This document shows, piece after piece, positions 18,591 to 29,590 of a stretch of DNA of 64,000 nucleotides (positions within the stretch are counted from its first letter, which is position 1; every line of letters begins with the position of its first letter). The DNA is from Clostridium sp. DSM 17811. Lineage in GTDB: Bacteria > Bacillota > Clostridia > Clostridiales > Clostridiaceae. The position numbers and the translations under genes are program-made. A model generated the notes under the pieces. That model saw only the letters and a program-made list of their open reading frames with translations. It made no database searches and was not told where the DNA came from. The stretch lies in NCBI RefSeq assembly GCF_018861905.1, contig NZ_JAHLDU010000001.1, forward strand, positions 493,821-557,820, given 5' to 3'.

Positions 18591-19211
18591 CTATTTACTG
18601 TATAATTCGACGATTAACGTTTCATTAACAGGAACATCTATATCTTCCCTAGTTGGTTGTGCTAAAACTTTTCCTTCAAACTTTTCTAAGTTAGCTTCTA
18701 ACCAATTTGGTAAGGTTTTAGGGTTTTCAAGGAAAACCTTAAACTTCTCAGTAGCTCTGCTTTTTTCACATGCAGACACTACTTCATTTGCTGTTAAACT
18801 GTAAGAAGGAATATCTACCTTTTTACCATTAACTAAGAAATGTCCGTGAGTAACTAGTTGCCTAGCTTCTTGTCTTGAATTACCATAACCCAATCTATAA
18901 ACTACGTTATCAAGTCTCACTTCTAAGAGTCTTAATAGGTTCTCACCTGTTATTCCTCTTAACTTGTCAGCTTTTTCATAGTATCTTCTAAATTGACTTT
19001 CAAGTACTCCGTATATTCTCTTAGCTTTTTGTTTTTCTCTTAACTGTAATCCGTAATTGGACATTTTTTTCTTGCTTTGTCCATGTTGTCCTGGTGCATA
19101 GCCTCTTCTGGCAAATGCACATTTATCTGTAAAGCATCTATCACCCTTAAGGTTGAGCTTCATACCTTCTCTTCTGCAAAGTCTACAAGTAGCTCCAGTA
19201 TATCTTGCCAT
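18591..19211 (-). CDS. rpsD: 30S ribosomal protein S4
   Basis: A 206-residue S4 of the zinc-binding form: CRLCRREG near the N-terminus and CFTDKCAF give the paired cysteines. An S4 RNA-binding domain lies at about 95-160 ([31 protein letters not shown]). Primary 16S rRNA binder in 30S assembly. In the alpha operon between rpsK and rpoA. Confidence 0.97.
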   Translation of the reverse strand: MARYTGATCRLCRREGMKLNLKGDRCFTDKCAFARRGYAPGQHGQSKKKMSNYGLQLREKQKAKRIYGVLESQFRRYYEKADKLRGITGENLLRLLEVRLDNVVYRLGYGNSRQEARQLVTHGHFLVNGKKVDIPSYSLTANEVVSACEKSRATEKFKVFLENPKTLPNWLEANLEKFEGKVLAQPTREDIDVPVNETLIVELYSK

Positions 19212-19245
19212 TCAAATTACACCTCCTGTTTTTATAAACTATAAA

Positions 19246-19638
19246 TCAAACTCTTCTTCTCTTTGGTGGTCTACATCCATTATGAGGAATTGGAGTAACG
19301 TCTTTGATTAATGTAATTTCTAATCCAGCCGCTTGAAGTGACCTAATTGCCGCTTCTCTACCTGCTCCTGGTCCTTTAACAAATACGTCAACACTCTTTA
19401 GTCCGTGCTCCATAGCTGCTTTTGTAGCAGCTTCTGCTGCCATTTGAGCTGCAAATGGAGTACTCTTTCTAGATCCTCTAAATCCTAATCCACCTGCACT
19501 AGACCAAGATAAAGCATTACCAGCTGCATCTGTAAGTGTAACGATGGAATTATTGAAAGTAGACTTTATGTGTGCACAACCGTGCTCAACATTTTTTCTT
19601 TCTTTTTTTCTTCTACTTCTTTTAACTTTCTGAGCCAT
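19246..19638 (-). CDS. rpsK: 30S ribosomal protein S11
   Basis: A 130-residue S11 with a basic N-terminus ([13 protein letters not shown]), the central [15 protein letters not shown] motif and the conserved C-terminus ending PPKRRRV. Forms part of the 30S platform near the mRNA exit. AAGGAGGG precedes the ATG; 15 bases after rpsM. Confidence 0.97.
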   Translation of the reverse strand: MAQKVKRSRRKKERKNVEHGCAHIKSTFNNSIVTLTDAAGNALSWSSAGGLGFRGSRKSTPFAAQMAAEAATKAAMEHGLKSVDVFVKGPGAGREAAIRSLQAAGLEITLIKDVTPIPHNGCRPPKRRRV

Positions 19639-19653
19639 GTTATTCCCTCCTTA

Positions 19654-20022
19654 CTATTTCTTCTTACCCGCCATTGTTTTCTTAGGGCCTTTTCTTGTTC
19701 TTGCATTAGTTTTAGTTTTTTGTCCTCTTACTGGAAGACCTTTTCTATGTCTTATGCCTCTATAACATCCAACTTCCATTAACCTTTTTATATCTAAAGC
19801 AACTCTTCTTCTTAAGTCACCCTCAATTATAAAATTCTTTTGAATGTATGTTCTTAACTCATTAACTTCTTCTTCTGTTAAGTCCTTAACTCTTGTATCA
19901 GGATTTATCCCAACAGTTTTAATAATACCTTGTGATTTTGTTAAGCCTATACCAAATATATATGTTAAGCCTATTTCAACTCTTTTTTCCCTTGGTAGGT
20001 CAATACCTGCTATTCTTGCCAT
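19654..20022 (-). CDS. rpsM: 30S ribosomal protein S13
   Basis: A 122-residue S13 beginning [21 protein letters not shown] and ending in the basic [18 protein letters not shown] tail that contacts P-site tRNA. First large gene of the alpha operon. The 141 bases between it and rpmJ are longer than neighbouring gaps, AT-rich, and may hold an internal promoter, but I see no convincing -35/-10 pair. Confidence 0.97.
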   Translation of the reverse strand: MARIAGIDLPREKRVEIGLTYIFGIGLTKSQGIIKTVGINPDTRVKDLTEEEVNELRTYIQKNFIIEGDLRRRVALDIKRLMEVGCYRGIRHRKGLPVRGQKTKTNARTRKGPKKTMAGKKK

Positions 20023-20163
20023 TTACTGTTTACACCTCCCACGTAATTGTTGTTATAATTTTATCACATCTATATCTTTTAAACGATGTAATAACGATTT
20101 ATTATTATTAATATTAACTTAATATTTACTACTTATGTTAATACTTCTTATAAATAAAACCGA

Positions 20164-20289
<126 letters not shown>

Positions 20290-20292
20290 TTA

Positions 20293-20511
20293 TTACTTGT
20301 CTCTCCAAGTTATTCTCCCACGTGTTAAATCATATGGGGAAAGTTCTACCGTAACCTTGTCTCCTGGTAATATTCTTATAAAATTCATTCTTAACTTACC
20401 CGAGATATGGGCTAATATTTTATGCCCACTCTCCAATTCAACTTGAAATATCGCATTGGGCAAAGTTTCTACTACCACACCTTGCATTTCTATTATATCA
20501 TCTTTTGACAT
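20293..20511 (-). CDS. infA: Translation initiation factor IF-1
   Basis: A 72-residue IF-1, the standard length, starting [19 protein letters not shown]. It is a single S1-like OB fold that blocks the A site during initiation. The ATG at 20511 is twelve bases after GGAGG; an in-frame TTG upstream lies before that site and is rejected. Its start overlaps the end of no gene, but the GGAGG lies inside the KOW-protein coding end. Confidence 0.96.
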   Translation of the reverse strand: MSKDDIIEMQGVVVETLPNAIFQVELESGHKILAHISGKLRMNFIRILPGDKVTVELSPYDLTRGRITWRDK

Positions 20512-20518
20512 AAGGTAA

Positions 20519-20800
20519 TCAAACCTCCTTACCAATATCTGCAGACTGCAAAAATATTTTAATTTTAGAATTAGTAACCTCTTTTTCAGATAAAATTATA
20601 TCCCTAATTTCTTCAGCTACAGTGCCTGTAAAATTTAGATGTTTAATCTTCTTCTTTTTAGGTTTCTCGATCCTTCTTAACTCTCCGTCAGAAATATACA
20701 CATATTCATTACTTAGTATACCTACAACAATAAATGTTTTGTGCATATCCCTGCCTGCTTTAGAATGTACCACCTTACCTATAAGGCTATTTTTCTCCAA
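20519..20800 (-). CDS. KOW-domain RNA-binding protein (L14e-like)
   Basis: A 93-residue basic protein of the clostridial KOW/L14e-like family that sits between map and infA. It has [22 protein letters not shown] (KOW-like beta strands) and a [12 protein letters not shown] basic patch. Probably binds RNA or the ribosome; the precise role is unknown. I choose the TTG at 20800, seven bases after GAGG; a GTG three codons earlier overlaps that site. It follows the broken map remnant directly. Confidence 0.78.
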   Translation of the reverse strand: MEKNSLIGKVVHSKAGRDMHKTFIVVGILSNEYVYISDGELRRIEKPKKKKIKHLNFTGTVAEEIRDIILSEKEVTNSKIKIFLQSADIGKEV

Positions 20801-20814
20801 ATCATTCACCTCAA

Positions 20815-21126
20815 TTAGTTCAATGTTAATATTTCAGGAATACAATCTATGCTAATTATGTCTCCTTCAAGTAAAACCCGGTTAGATGGAATTCCATGAA
20901 CCACTTCATCATTAACAGATGTACATATGAACGCTGGAAATCCACAATAACCCTTAAAAGATGGTTTAGCACCCTGTTTTATTATGAACTCTTCAGCTAA
21001 TTTATTTAGTTCTGCAGTGGTTATTTCAGTTTTTATTACCTCTTCAATTATTGCAAGAGCTTCTACAACCACTTTACCCGCATCTCTCATAAATTAAATT
21101 TCCACATCATTTTTAATGTTTATCAT
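20815..21126 (-). pseudogene. map: Methionine aminopeptidase remnant (internal deletion plus stop)
   Basis: Normal Map is about 250 residues. Here the reading frame from the ATG at 21126 (overlapping the adk end) gives [10 protein letters not shown], then a TAA stop, then F and MRDAGKVVVEALAIIEEVIK, matching Map residue for residue. The frame continues to GDIISIDC and then jumps straight to IPEILTLN, which looks like the extreme C-terminus (usually GPEILTL). About 150 residues are missing, including four of five metal ligands; only the first Asp (in SIDC) remains. An ORF of 91 residues from 21090 is still open but cannot be an active aminopeptidase. Confidence 0.85.
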
Positions 21127-21775
21127 TTTTTATATCAGCTAAGATACTACAGATGCTGTCAAATACACTATTAATTTCTTGTGTCCCATCAACTTCTGAT
21201 AATAAATTTTTGTCACCGTAATACTTTATCAATGGTTGTGTTTGAGCTTCATATATGTCAATCCGTTCATTAACGGTTACTTCAGTGTCATCAGCTCTTT
21301 GAACAAGATCACTTCCACATAAATCACACTTACCATCTACTTTCGATGGATTAAATGTAATATGATAACTAGCACCACAGGCAAGACAAACTCTACGACC
21401 AGTCATTCTATCTAGAATAAATTCTCTAGGAACCTTTATTAATAATGCTGTATCAAGGTGGATATCTTTTTCATCCAATAAAGTTTTTAAAGCTTCACCT
21501 TGATTAACAGTTCTAGGATAGCCATCTAATAAAAATCCATTAATGCAATCTTCATTATCTAACCTATCTTTTATTATATCTATAGTCAATTTATCAGGGA
21601 CTAAATGCCCCTTATCAATATGTCTCTTAGCTTCAATTCCAAGAGGGGTTTTTTCTGAAATGTTTTTTCTGAATATATCCCCTGTTGATATATGTGGTAT
21701 TGAGAACTTATTACTAATTGATTTAGCTTGAGTTCCTTTTCCAGCTCCCGGAGGACCTAATAAGATTATTCTCAT
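21113..21775 (-). CDS. adk: Adenylate kinase
   Basis: A 220-residue long-form adenylate kinase: P-loop [11 protein letters not shown] at 7-17, NMP-binding [11 protein letters not shown] domain with a four-cysteine zinc site (CLACGASYH...CDLCGSD), and DGYPRT. Converts AMP + ATP to 2 ADP. Conserved secY-adk-map order; its last bases overlap the start of the map remnant. Confidence 0.97.
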   Translation of the reverse strand: MRIILLGPPGAGKGTQAKSISNKFSIPHISTGDIFRKNISEKTPLGIEAKRHIDKGHLVPDKLTIDIIKDRLDNEDCINGFLLDGYPRTVNQGEALKTLLDEKDIHLDTALLIKVPREFILDRMTGRRVCLACGASYHITFNPSKVDGKCDLCGSDLVQRADDTEVTVNERIDIYEAQTQPLIKYYGDKNLLSEVDGTQEINSVFDSICSILADIKNDKH

Positions 21776-21797
21776 AGTATCATCTCCTGGTATTATT

Positions 21798-23078
21798 TTA
21801 TTTAAGAAATCCTTTGTAATGACGCATTACCAATTGTGATTCAAGTTGTCTCAACGTTTCAATACCAACATTAACCATAATTAATAACATTGTACCTCCA
21901 AAGTATATTCCCTTGAATTGAGTAAAGCCTTCTGTAATAATAGGAAACAATGCTATAACACCTGCAAAAACTCCTCCAAGGATTGAAATCTTAGTAAGTA
22001 CACTATCGATATATGTTGCTGTATTCTCACCCGGTCTAATACCTGGTATGAAACCTGATGATTTGTGCATATTTTCTGCCATTTCATCTGGTTTAAATGT
22101 TACCTGAGTATAAAACCATGTAAAGAATACTATTAATACAAAATACACCACTGCATATTTCCAAGTATTTGCTTCAAATATGCTCCAACGACTTCCTGTG
22201 ATGAATTTTGCAATTGAAGATGTCGGTTTTAACTGTGCTATTGTTGCTGGAAATGTCATTACTGACATTGCAAAGATTATACCGATAACTCCAGATGCAT
22301 TAACACCAATTGGAATATGTGTTGATTGCCCTTTGAAAACCTTGTTTCCAACAGCTTTACCTGCATATTGAACCGGAATCCTTCTTTCACTTAAACTTGC
22401 TATTACTACTGCAACTAATAATGCCACAGCAATTACAACAAACAATATAACTTCTACAAAACTTACAGTGCCTGCCTTTTGAAGTCCAGCGATTTTATAT
22501 GCAAGGTCAGGTAATCCAGATATAATATTAATAAATATTATCAATGAAACACCATTACCAATACCTTTACCTGTGATTTGTTCACCTATCCACACCAAAA
22601 ATGTTGATGCAGTAGTCATCGTTAGTACCACTAAAAATATGGTTAAACTAGATGTGTCTGAAAATGCTCCAGTCCCTGCAATAATTGCATACATACCAAA
22701 AGATTGTAAAACCCCTAGTACTATTGAAGCATATCTAGTATAATCTTGTATTTTCTTACGTCCTTCAAGTCCCTCCTTAGAAAGTTGCTCTAAGTATGGA
22801 ATTGCAATTACTAGTAATTGCATTATAATAGATGCATTTATGTATGGACCAACACCCATTGCGAAAATACTAAATTTACCAAATGCACCACCCGAAAGCA
22901 TATCGTAAAAACTAAATAACGTTCCTCCATTACTAGTTAAACTTGCTAACTTGCTAGCATCTACACCCGGAACAGGAATGAAAATACCTACCCGCATAAT
23001 TACAACCATAAGTAGCGTAAATATCATACGTTTTTTTAAATCAGGAATTTTCCAGGCATTACGTATGGTTGATAGCAT
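21798..23078 (-). CDS. secY: Protein translocase subunit SecY
   Basis: A 426-residue, ten-helix membrane protein forming the translocation channel with SecE and SecG. The N-terminal [23 protein letters not shown], the plug region after GVFIPVPGV, and the cytosolic loop [11 protein letters not shown] are all conserved. Its ATG directly follows the rplO stop (TAAATG), so the two are translationally coupled. Confidence 0.97.
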   Translation of the reverse strand: MLSTIRNAWKIPDLKKRMIFTLLMVVIMRVGIFIPVPGVDASKLASLTSNGGTLFSFYDMLSGGAFGKFSIFAMGVGPYINASIIMQLLVIAIPYLEQLSKEGLEGRKKIQDYTRYASIVLGVLQSFGMYAIIAGTGAFSDTSSLTIFLVVLTMTTASTFLVWIGEQITGKGIGNGVSLIIFINIISGLPDLAYKIAGLQKAGTVSFVEVILFVVIAVALLVAVVIASLSERRIPVQYAGKAVGNKVFKGQSTHIPIGVNASGVIGIIFAMSVMTFPATIAQLKPTSSIAKFITGSRWSIFEANTWKYAVVYFVLIVFFTWFYTQVTFKPDEMAENMHKSSGFIPGIRPGENTATYIDSVLTKISILGGVFAGVIALFPIITEGFTQFKGIYFGGTMLLIMVNVGIETLRQLESQLVMRHYKGFLK

Positions 23079-23519
23079 TTATATCACCTCAACTTTTCCC
23101 CCAGCTGCTGTAATTTTTTCAGCTGCTGCTTTCGAGAGTTTAGATACTTTTACAGTTAAATTCTTTTCTAAATTACCATTACCAAGTATTTTAACTCCGT
23201 CGTGTATCTTTCTTACGATTCTTTTCTCTACTAACAATTCCTGTGTAACTTCAGTACCATCTTCGAATACATTAAGCCTATCTACATTTATACAAGAGTA
23301 TTGTTTTGCAAAAATATTTGTAAAACCTCTTTTAGGTAATCTCCTATATAAAGGCATTTGGCCTCCTTCAAATCCTGGTCTTGTTCCACCACCAGATCTA
23401 GAGTTCTGTCCATCTTGACCTCTTCCCGCAGTTTTTCCCCAACCTGAAGCAGTACCTCTACCGATTCTCTTAGGAGATTTTTTTGAACCTTCCGCAGGTT
23501 TTAACTCATGAAGTTTCAT
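23079..23519 (-). CDS. rplO: 50S ribosomal protein L15
   Basis: A 146-residue L15, [22 protein letters not shown] at the start with the Gly/Arg-rich extension that penetrates 23S rRNA. GAGGAGG precedes the ATG. Between rpmD and secY as in nearly all spc operons. Confidence 0.97.
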   Translation of the reverse strand: MKLHELKPAEGSKKSPKRIGRGTASGWGKTAGRGQDGQNSRSGGGTRPGFEGGQMPLYRRLPKRGFTNIFAKQYSCINVDRLNVFEDGTEVTQELLVEKRIVRKIHDGVKILGNGNLEKNLTVKVSKLSKAAAEKITAAGGKVEVI

Positions 23520-23537
23520 GTCAACACCTCCTCGTTT

Positions 23538-23717
23538 TTATACTTGCTCTACATTTATTAGATATATTACTTTGTTAATCATGCCTTTGATCTGAGGAGT
23601 TTCCTCGTGCTCAACACTTTTTCGTATTTTTCTTAATCCTAAAGCATTAACAGTAGCGATATGTTCTTTCTTTCTACCTATTAAGCTTTTTACCAATGTT
23701 ATTTTAACTTTAGCCAA
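23538..23717 (-). CDS. rpmD: 50S ribosomal protein L30
   Basis: A 59-residue L30 with TTG start behind GGAGGGGAAAACC. The sequence [39 protein letters not shown] is typical. Sits between rpsE and rplO in the spc operon. Confidence 0.96.
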   Translation of the reverse strand: MAKVKITLVKSLIGRKKEHIATVNALGLRKIRKSVEHEETPQIKGMINKVIYLINVEQV

Positions 23718-23729
23718 GGTTTTCCCCTC

Positions 23730-24227
23730 CTATCTTAAAATTTCTTCTACAGTCTTACCTCTTAATTTAGCAACGTCTTCTGCTGTTCTTAATCTTGATA
23801 ACCCATCAATAGTAGCATTAACTACATTTCTAGGATTACTAGAACCTAAAGATTTAGCTCTAACGTCTTTTAATCCTGATAATTCTAGAACCGCTCTAAC
23901 TGGACCTCCAGCAAGAACTCCTGTACCTTCAGAACCAGGCATTATGTGTATAACAGAAGTACCAAACTTACCATCAATAGTATGTGGTATAGTTGTTCCA
24001 ACCATAGCCACGTTTACTAGATTTTTCTTAGCATCTTCTATTCCTTTTCTAATTGCTTCAGGAATTTCTACAGATTTACCCATACCAACGCCAACGTGTC
24101 CGTTTTCGTCTCCAACAACAACTAATGCGCTGAATCTGAAGTTTCTTCCACCTTTAACAACCTTAGCAACTCTGTTTATGTTAACTACTTTTTCTTTAAG
24201 ATCTAATGTGCTAGGATCAATTTTCAT
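23730..24227 (-). CDS. rpsE: 30S ribosomal protein S5
   Basis: A 165-residue S5 with the double-stranded-RNA-binding fold ([23 protein letters not shown]) and the C-terminal half ([23 protein letters not shown]). Takes part in decoding fidelity and the mRNA entry helicase. AAGGAGGG precedes the ATG. Confidence 0.97.
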   Translation of the reverse strand: MKIDPSTLDLKEKVVNINRVAKVVKGGRNFRFSALVVVGDENGHVGVGMGKSVEIPEAIRKGIEDAKKNLVNVAMVGTTIPHTIDGKFGTSVIHIMPGSEGTGVLAGGPVRAVLELSGLKDVRAKSLGSSNPRNVVNATIDGLSRLRTAEDVAKLRGKTVEEILR

Positions 24228-24244
24228 GTGTTTCCCTCCTTCTC

Positions 24245-24607
24245 TTAGAATTTAAGTCCAGCTTCTCTTGCTCCTTCAGCGAGAATTTGTACTCTACCGT
24301 GATATACATATCCGCCTCTGTCAAATACTACTTCATTTATTCCTTTTTCAAGTGCTCTTTCAGCAATCATTTTACCTACTAATTTTGCCGCTTCTTTATT
24401 GCTTCCTACTTTTGGTTCAAAAGCTTTATCTATGCTTGAAGCAGAAACTAATGTGATTTTTGCAACATCATCTATTACTTGAGCATATATGTTCTTTTCA
24501 CTTCTATATACAGCTAATCTTGGTCTTTCTGCTGTACCAGAGATCTTTTTACGAACTCTAAGATGACGCTTAACTCTTGACTTTTGTCTATCGTCTTTCT
24601 TGAACAC
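24245..24607 (-). CDS. rplR: 50S ribosomal protein L18
   Basis: A 120-residue L18 that carries 5S rRNA into the 50S subunit. I start at the GTG at 24607 ([21 protein letters not shown]), eight bases after AAGGAG, giving the usual length. A GTG three codons earlier would sit on top of the site. [18 protein letters not shown] is the conserved C-terminus. Confidence 0.96.
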   Translation of the reverse strand: MFKKDDRQKSRVKRHLRVRKKISGTAERPRLAVYRSEKNIYAQVIDDVAKITLVSASSIDKAFEPKVGSNKEAAKLVGKMIAERALEKGINEVVFDRGGYVYHGRVQILAEGAREAGLKF

Positions 24608-24626
24608 ATCATTCACTCCTTCCTAC

Positions 24627-25166
24627 TTATTTACCTGTTTTACCTTCCTTACGTCTAACAATTTCTCCAGAATATCTGATTCCTTTGCCTTTGTAAGGTT
24701 CTGGTTTTCTCCAAGTTCTTATTTCTGCTGCAACAGCTCCAACTAATTGTTTATCAATACCTTTTACTATTATTTTATTAGCATCTGGTAATATAAATTG
24801 GATTCCTGGAACTGCATCAATTATAACTGGATGTGAATATCCGAGGCTTAATGTTATTTTACCATCTTTAAGTTGAGCTCTATAACCAACGCCAACTAAT
24901 TCAAGTGTTTTTTCATATCCCTCTACAACACCAATAACCATATTGTTTATTAATGATCTTGTCAATCCATGAAGAGCTCTATGCTCTTTTACATCACTCG
25001 GTCTTGTAACTACCACAGTATTGTCTTCCATAGCTATATTCATTTTAGTACTCATGTTTTGAGTTAGTTCACCTTTTGGTCCTTTTACATTAACAACATT
25101 AACTGGTGAAACTGTAACAGTTACTCCATTAGGTATAACTACTGGAAGTCTTCCGATTCTTGACAT
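24627..25166 (-). CDS. rplF: 50S ribosomal protein L6
   Basis: A 179-residue L6 with two copies of the L6 fold. It starts [17 protein letters not shown] behind CAGGAGGTGTAAGT. The C-terminal [25 protein letters not shown] is conserved and contacts the sarcin-ricin region. The 110-base AT-rich gap before it (toward rpsH) is larger than usual for this operon, and I see no gene in it. Confidence 0.97.
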   Translation of the reverse strand: MSRIGRLPVVIPNGVTVTVSPVNVVNVKGPKGELTQNMSTKMNIAMEDNTVVVTRPSDVKEHRALHGLTRSLINNMVIGVVEGYEKTLELVGVGYRAQLKDGKITLSLGYSHPVIIDAVPGIQFILPDANKIIVKGIDKQLVGAVAAEIRTWRKPEPYKGKGIRYSGEIVRRKEGKTGK

Positions 25167-25307
25167 ACTTACACCTCCTGTATTCTTTTCAGACATATAA
25201 CCATTATTAATAATTATATCCCATATATCTCTTTTAATTGTTAACTAATTATCTATTATTACTATGTACATAACAAATTATAGTCGTTATGCCTTAGAAT
25301 TATTAGA

Positions 25308-25706
25308 CTACCAAATATAACAAATAACTTCTCCGCCTAAGCCTAATTTTCTAGCTTCTCTATCTGCTACTAATCCTTTAGAAGTTGATATTATAGCAAC
25401 TCCTAATCCATTCAATACTTTTGGAATATCTTCATTTTTAGAATATACTCTTAAACCAGGTTTAGATATTCTCTTAAGTCCAGTGATAACTCTTTCCTTA
25501 TTTTGACCATACTTCATTGCAAGTCTCATCATAGGAACGACACCATCATTGTACTCTTCGATATTTTTAAGGTACCCTTCTTGAAGTAATATATTTGCTA
25601 TTTCCTTCTTTATAGTTGATGAAGGTACTTCTACTATTTCATGTCTTACAACATTTGCATTTCTTATACGTGTTAGCAAATCTGCGATTGGGTCAGTCAT
25701 AACCAT
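25308..25706 (-). CDS. rpsH: 30S ribosomal protein S8
   Basis: A 132-residue S8, [22 protein letters not shown] at the start and [26 protein letters not shown] at the end. Binds helix 21 of 16S rRNA. AAAGGAGG precedes the ATG. Confidence 0.97.
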   Translation of the reverse strand: MVMTDPIADLLTRIRNANVVRHEIVEVPSSTIKKEIANILLQEGYLKNIEEYNDGVVPMMRLAMKYGQNKERVITGLKRISKPGLRVYSKNEDIPKVLNGLGVAIISTSKGLVADREARKLGLGGEVICYIW

Positions 25707-25738
25707 TTTTCGTGCCTCCTTTCATTAGAATGTTCTAA

Positions 25739-25924
25739 TTACCAACTTGCTTTTCTGCAACCAGGAATTTCTCCCTTGTGTGCAAGTTCTCTAAAACAGA
25801 TACGGCATATACCAAATTTTTGTAATACTGAATGTGGTCTTCCGCAAAGTCTGCATCTTGTATAAGCTCTAGTTGAATATTTAGGTTCTTTTTTCCATTT
25901 CTCTATTAAAGCCTTACGTGCCAT
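25739..25924 (-). CDS. rpsN: 30S ribosomal protein S14, zinc form
   Basis: A 61-residue S14 type Z with the zinc pairs CRLC and CRIC, the short form typical of Gram-positive bacteria. Located between rplE and rpsH. TAGGAGGG precedes the ATG. Confidence 0.97.
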   Translation of the reverse strand: MARKALIEKWKKEPKYSTRAYTRCRLCGRPHSVLQKFGICRICFRELAHKGEIPGCRKASW

Positions 25925-25939
25925 ATGTTTCCCTCCTAA

Positions 25940-26482
25940 TTATTGAGCAAATGGCATTCCAAGGAATCTTAATAATTCTCTTGCTTCCTCGTCTGTCTTT
26001 GCTGTAGTAACGAATATTATATCCATTCCTCTAATTTTATCAATTTTATCATATTCTATTTCAGGAAAAATAAGTTGTTCTTTAATTCCTATAGCATAAT
26101 TCCCTCTACCATCAAATGCTTTAGAAGAAGCTCCTCTAAAATCTCTAACTCTAGGTAATGCAACGTTCATTAATTTATCCGCAAATTCGAACATTTGAGC
26201 TTTTCTTAAAGTAACTTTACACCCTATTGGTGTATTTTCTCTTAATTTAAAGTTAGCTATAGATTTCTTTGCTCTTGTTATGATTGGCTTTTGACCTGCA
26301 ATAATCTGCATATCACTAAGCGCTGCATCTAAAACCTTAGAATTATCTTTAGCTTCTCCAACTCCCATATTCAATACTATTTTCTCAAGCTTAGGAACTT
26401 CCATTATATTTTTATAACCGAATTTCTCCATTAAAGCTTGAACTACTTCTTTTTCATATTTTTCTTGTAGTCTTGAACTCAT
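25940..26482 (-). CDS. rplE: 50S ribosomal protein L5
   Basis: A 180-residue L5 that holds 5S rRNA and P-site t[21 protein letters not shown] and the C-terminal [20 protein letters not shown] are conserved. AAAGGAGG precedes the ATG. Confidence 0.97.
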   Translation of the reverse strand: MSSRLQEKYEKEVVQALMEKFGYKNIMEVPKLEKIVLNMGVGEAKDNSKVLDAALSDMQIIAGQKPIITRAKKSIANFKLRENTPIGCKVTLRKAQMFEFADKLMNVALPRVRDFRGASSKAFDGRGNYAIGIKEQLIFPEIEYDKIDKIRGMDIIFVTTAKTDEEARELLRFLGMPFAQ

Positions 26483-26504
26483 ATGTTAAACCTCCTTTCA
26501 GGAA

Positions 26505-26828
26505 TTAAAATGTTTCTGCACATTTTTTGCAAACTCTTACCTTAGTTCCATCTTCTAGAATCTTACTATTTATTCTTGTTACATTTTTGCATTTTGTACA
26601 ATATAACATAACCTTAGAACTATTAATAGCTGCTTCTCTGTGAGTTATACCACCTTGCATATTTTGTTTGCTTGGTTTCTGATGTTTTGTAATTACACTA
26701 ACATCTTTCACTAAAACTTTACCAGTTTTAGGATATACAGCTAAGACTTCGCTTATTTTACCTTTGTCTTTACCTGAAATAACCATTACTGAATCATTTT
26801 TTTTCACGTGTACTTTTTTAACTGCCAT
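26505..26828 (-). CDS. rplX: 50S ribosomal protein L24
   Basis: A 107-residue L24 with an N-terminal KOW motif (VMVISGKDKGKISEVLAV) and a C-terminal four-cysteine ribbon (CTKC, CKKC). The ATG at 26828 is eight bases after GGAGG; a GTG three codons earlier is too close. Initiates 50S assembly. Confidence 0.96.
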   Translation of the reverse strand: MAVKKVHVKKNDSVMVISGKDKGKISEVLAVYPKTGKVLVKDVSVITKHQKPSKQNMQGGITHREAAINSSKVMLYCTKCKNVTRINSKILEDGTKVRVCKKCAETF

Positions 26829-26845
26829 GTTAGACACCTCCTATC

Positions 26846-27214
26846 TTATAGAACTTCAGGCGCTAGTGATAAGATCTTAGTGAAGTCTTTATCCCTTAAC
26901 TCCCTTGCAACAGGTCCGAATATACGAGTTCCTTTTGGGGTTTTGTCGTCTTTTATAATAACAGCAGCATTATCATCAAATCTAACGTATGTTCCGTCTG
27001 CTCTTCTTAACCCTTTTACTGATCTGACTATAACTGCTTTAACAACTTCACCTTTTTTAACAACTCCACCTGGTGTTGCACTTTTTACGCTAGCAACTAT
27101 TGTGTCACTGATGTTTCCCCATTTTCTCTTGGAACCACCTAATACTCTAATACACATAATTTCTTTTGCACCAGAATTATCTGCGACTTTTAATTTACTT
27201 TGCTGTTGTATCAT
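26846..27214 (-). CDS. rplN: 50S ribosomal protein L14
   Basis: A 122-residue L14 beginning [27 protein letters not shown]. Sits at the 30S-50S interface and is the docking site of RsfS. AAGGAGGG precedes the ATG. Confidence 0.97.
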   Translation of the reverse strand: MIQQQSKLKVADNSGAKEIMCIRVLGGSKRKWGNISDTIVASVKSATPGGVVKKGEVVKAVIVRSVKGLRRADGTYVRFDDNAAVIIKDDKTPKGTRIFGPVARELRDKDFTKILSLAPEVL

Positions 27215-27250
27215 ATCGAATACCCTCCTTTCAGTCGTTGAACTGAAATG

Positions 27251-27505
27251 TTATTTAGCTTTTTCAACTATACCAGTAATTCTCCATCTTTTATCTTTAG
27301 ACAATGGTCTAGTTTCCATAATTGTAACTTTATCATTAATTTTAGCTTCATTCTTTTCATCGTGAGCTTTAAATTTTGTTGTTGTATTAATTATTTTTCC
27401 GTATAATGGATGACGAACTTTTGTTTCAATTGCAACAACTATTGTCTTATCCATTTTATCAGAAACTACTCTACCTGTTCTTGTTTTTCTATTATTTCTT
27501 TCCAC
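27251..27505 (-). CDS. rpsQ: 30S ribosomal protein S17
   Basis: An 84-residue S17 (OB fold) with GTG start eight bases after [26 protein letters not shown] and [15 protein letters not shown] are typical. Primary 16S rRNA binder. Confidence 0.97.
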   Translation of the reverse strand: MERNNRKTRTGRVVSDKMDKTIVVAIETKVRHPLYGKIINTTTKFKAHDEKNEAKINDKVTIMETRPLSKDKRWRITGIVEKAK

Positions 27506-27526
27506 AAAAGCAACCTCCTTTCAGTT

Positions 27527-27739
27527 TTACTGTTCTAAAGCCTTTATTTCTTCTTGCCTAAGGATGGTCTTAATTTGGGCTATAGATTTTTTTACTTGCT
27601 TAATTCTCATAGGATTTTCTAGTTGCCCTGTAGCTAACTGAAATCTAAGGTTAAATAATTCTGCCTTCAGATCAGACATTTTTACTAGTAAATCTTGAGG
27701 ATTACTTTGTCTTAATTCTTTTAATTCATTAGCCTTCAA
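27527..27739 (-). CDS. rpmC: 50S ribosomal protein L29
   Basis: A 70-residue helical L29 ([17 protein letters not shown] and [32 protein letters not shown]). I choose the TTG at 27739, which overlaps the rplP end and gives the family length and the usual MKxxELKEL start. Upstream in-frame GTG codons at 27748/27751 and an ATG at 27781 would add an atypical extension. Binds near the exit tunnel and trigger factor. Confidence 0.92.
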   Translation of the reverse strand: MKANELKELRQSNPQDLLVKMSDLKAELFNLRFQLATGQLENPMRIKQVKKSIAQIKTILRQEEIKALEQ

Positions 27740-28172
27740 TGACTTCACCACCCATTTCCTCGAAATCTTTTCTAGATACAAACTTAGTTTTTATTGGAAG
27801 TTTGTGTGAAGCAAGTCTCATTGCCTCTCTAGCTGCTTCTTCTGTTACTCCTGCGATTTCGAATAAGACTCTACCTGGCTTAACAACTGCTACCCAATAT
27901 TCTACTGATCCTTTACCTGAACCCATACGAGTTTCAGCTGGTTTTTCAGTTACTGGCTTATCAGGGAAGATTTTTATCCAAACCTTTCCGCCTCTTTTAA
28001 CTTCTCTATTGATAGCAACTCTGCAAGCTTCAATTTGATTACTTTTAACCCAGCCACATTCCATAGCTTGTAATGCATAATCACCATATGCAATAAAGTT
28101 TCCTCTTGTAGCTTTTCCTCTCATCCTGCCACGTTGAACCTTACGATGTTTAGATCTCTTAGGCATTAACAT
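27729..28172 (-). CDS. rplP: 50S ribosomal protein L16
   Basis: A 147-residue L16. The first ATG ([15 protein letters not shown]) is eight bases after AAGGAGG; the second, two codons on, is also possible. [20 protein letters not shown] and the central [21 protein letters not shown] segment are conserved. Contributes to the A-site and peptidyl-transferase region. Overlaps rpmC by 11 bases. Confidence 0.97.
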   Translation of the reverse strand: MLMPKRSKHRKVQRGRMRGKATRGNFIAYGDYALQAMECGWVKSNQIEACRVAINREVKRGGKVWIKIFPDKPVTEKPAETRMGSGKGSVEYWVAVVKPGRVLFEIAGVTEEAAREAMRLASHKLPIKTKFVSRKDFEEMGGEVIEG

Positions 28173-28208
28173 GTCTTATTCCTCCTTCCTTACGCTTTTA
28201 CTTCTTCC

Positions 28209-28874
28209 TTACGCTTTTATTTCTTCCTTAACGGTTTTCTTTGTAGGAAGAACTTCACCTCTATATACCCAAACTTTAACGCCGATTTTACCATATACTG
28301 TATTTGCTTCTGCAAATCCATAGTCTATATCAGCTCTTAATGTTTGACAAGGTATTGTACCTTCATGATAATGTTCAGTTCTAGCTATTTCAGCTCCGCC
28401 AAGTCTTCCTGCACAAGCAATTTTGACTCCCTTTACATTAGATCTCATAGCTCGTTGAATTGTCTGTTTCATTGCTCTTCTAAAAGAAATTCTTTTTTCT
28501 AATTGAGAAGCAACATTTTCTGACATTAATTGAGCATTGTTTTCTGCTTGTTTAACTTCTACTATGTTAATTAAAACATTTTTATCTGCTACTAATTTTT
28601 TCATATCAAGTTTTATAACTTCAATACCAGAGCCACCTCTACCAATTACCATTCCTGGTTTAGCAGTGTGTATGTTGATTTTAACTCTTTTAGCTGCTCT
28701 TTCAATTTCAATCTTAGAAATTCCAGCTGTATAAAGTTTGCTTTTTAAGAATTTTCTAATCTTAAAATCTTCAACAAGATTATCTGAAAAGTTCTTCTTA
28801 TCTGCATACCATTTAGAACTCCAATCCTTTATTACACCGACTCTAAAGCCATGTGGATGTATTTTCTGTCCCAC
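28209..28874 (-). CDS. rpsC: 30S ribosomal protein S3
   Basis: A 221-residue S3 with GTG start behind GGAGGG. A KH domain ([20 protein letters not shown]) and the C-terminal [26 protein letters not shown] are present. Part of the mRNA entry helicase. A duplicated CTTCCTTACGCTTTTA tract lies in the short gap before rplP. Confidence 0.97.
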   Translation of the reverse strand: MGQKIHPHGFRVGVIKDWSSKWYADKKNFSDNLVEDFKIRKFLKSKLYTAGISKIEIERAAKRVKINIHTAKPGMVIGRGGSGIEVIKLDMKKLVADKNVLINIVEVKQAENNAQLMSENVASQLEKRISFRRAMKQTIQRAMRSNVKGVKIACAGRLGGAEIARTEHYHEGTIPCQTLRADIDYGFAEANTVYGKIGVKVWVYRGEVLPTKKTVKEEIKA

Positions 28875-28890
28875 GCTATAACCCTCCTTC

Positions 28891-29226
28891 TTATGATCTC
28901 TCTGTAACTATAATAGTGACATGACTAGATCTTTTTCTTATTCTATATGCTCTTCCTTGTGCACGTGGTCTAAACCTCTTAAGTGTTGGACCTTGGCATG
29001 CATAAGCTTCAGCAACATATAGTCTATTAATATCTAAATTTAAATTGTTTTCTGCATTTGCTACAGCTGATTTAAGTACTTTATTAACTACTTCAGCTGC
29101 ATTTTTTGGAGTGTATTGTAATATAGCAAAAGCTTCATTTACATTTTTACCTCTTATTAACCCAAGAACTATTCCCATTTTCATCGAAGAAGTTCTTACG
29201 TATTTAGCTATAGCTTTAGCCTCCAT
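28891..29226 (-). CDS. rplV: 50S ribosomal protein L22
   Basis: A 111-residue L22 whose beta-hairpin ([20 protein letters not shown]) lines the exit-tunnel constriction and is intact. No insertion or deletion of the kind linked to macrolide resistance is visible in that loop. Confidence 0.97.
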   Translation of the reverse strand: MEAKAIAKYVRTSSMKMGIVLGLIRGKNVNEAFAILQYTPKNAAEVVNKVLKSAVANAENNLNLDINRLYVAEAYACQGPTLKRFRPRAQGRAYRIRKRSSHVTIIVTERS

Positions 29227-29248
29227 TGATTGTTTCCTCCTTCCAGCA

Positions 29249-29530
29249 CTATCTTACTTTGCTAGTTCTTTCTCTGTCAATGTGTCCTTTAAATGTTCTA
29301 GTTAATGCGAATTCTCCTAATTTATGTCCTACCATATCTTCTAAAACATAAACTGGCACATGTTTTCTTCCATCATGAACTGCGATAGTATGCCCTATCA
29401 TTTGTGGGAAAATAGTAGAACTTCTTGACCAAGTCTTTATTACTTTTTTCTCGCCATTTTTGTTCATTTCATTTATTCTTTTTAACAGAACTTCTTGTAC
29501 ATAAGGTCCTTTTTTTACTGATCTACTCAC
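29249..29530 (-). CDS. rpsS: 30S ribosomal protein S19
   Basis: A 93-residue S19 beginning [19 protein letters not shown] at the GTG at 29530, seven bases after GGGAGG. Eight further in-frame upstream codons lie before that site and are rejected. Sits in the 30S head at bridge B1a. Confidence 0.96.
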   Translation of the reverse strand: MSRSVKKGPYVQEVLLKRINEMNKNGEKKVIKTWSRSSTIFPQMIGHTIAVHDGRKHVPVYVLEDMVGHKLGEFALTRTFKGHIDRERTSKVR

Positions 29531-29590
29531 TTTGTGGCCTCCCTTCATACACAATAAACATAGTAGTAAAGAGGATAAATTCTCCTCAAA

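Noticed and set aside
28189..28220. Direct repeat CTTCCTTACGCTTTTA x2 between rpsC and rplP
   Set aside because: A small tandem duplication spanning the rpsC end; too short and single to suggest a mobile element.
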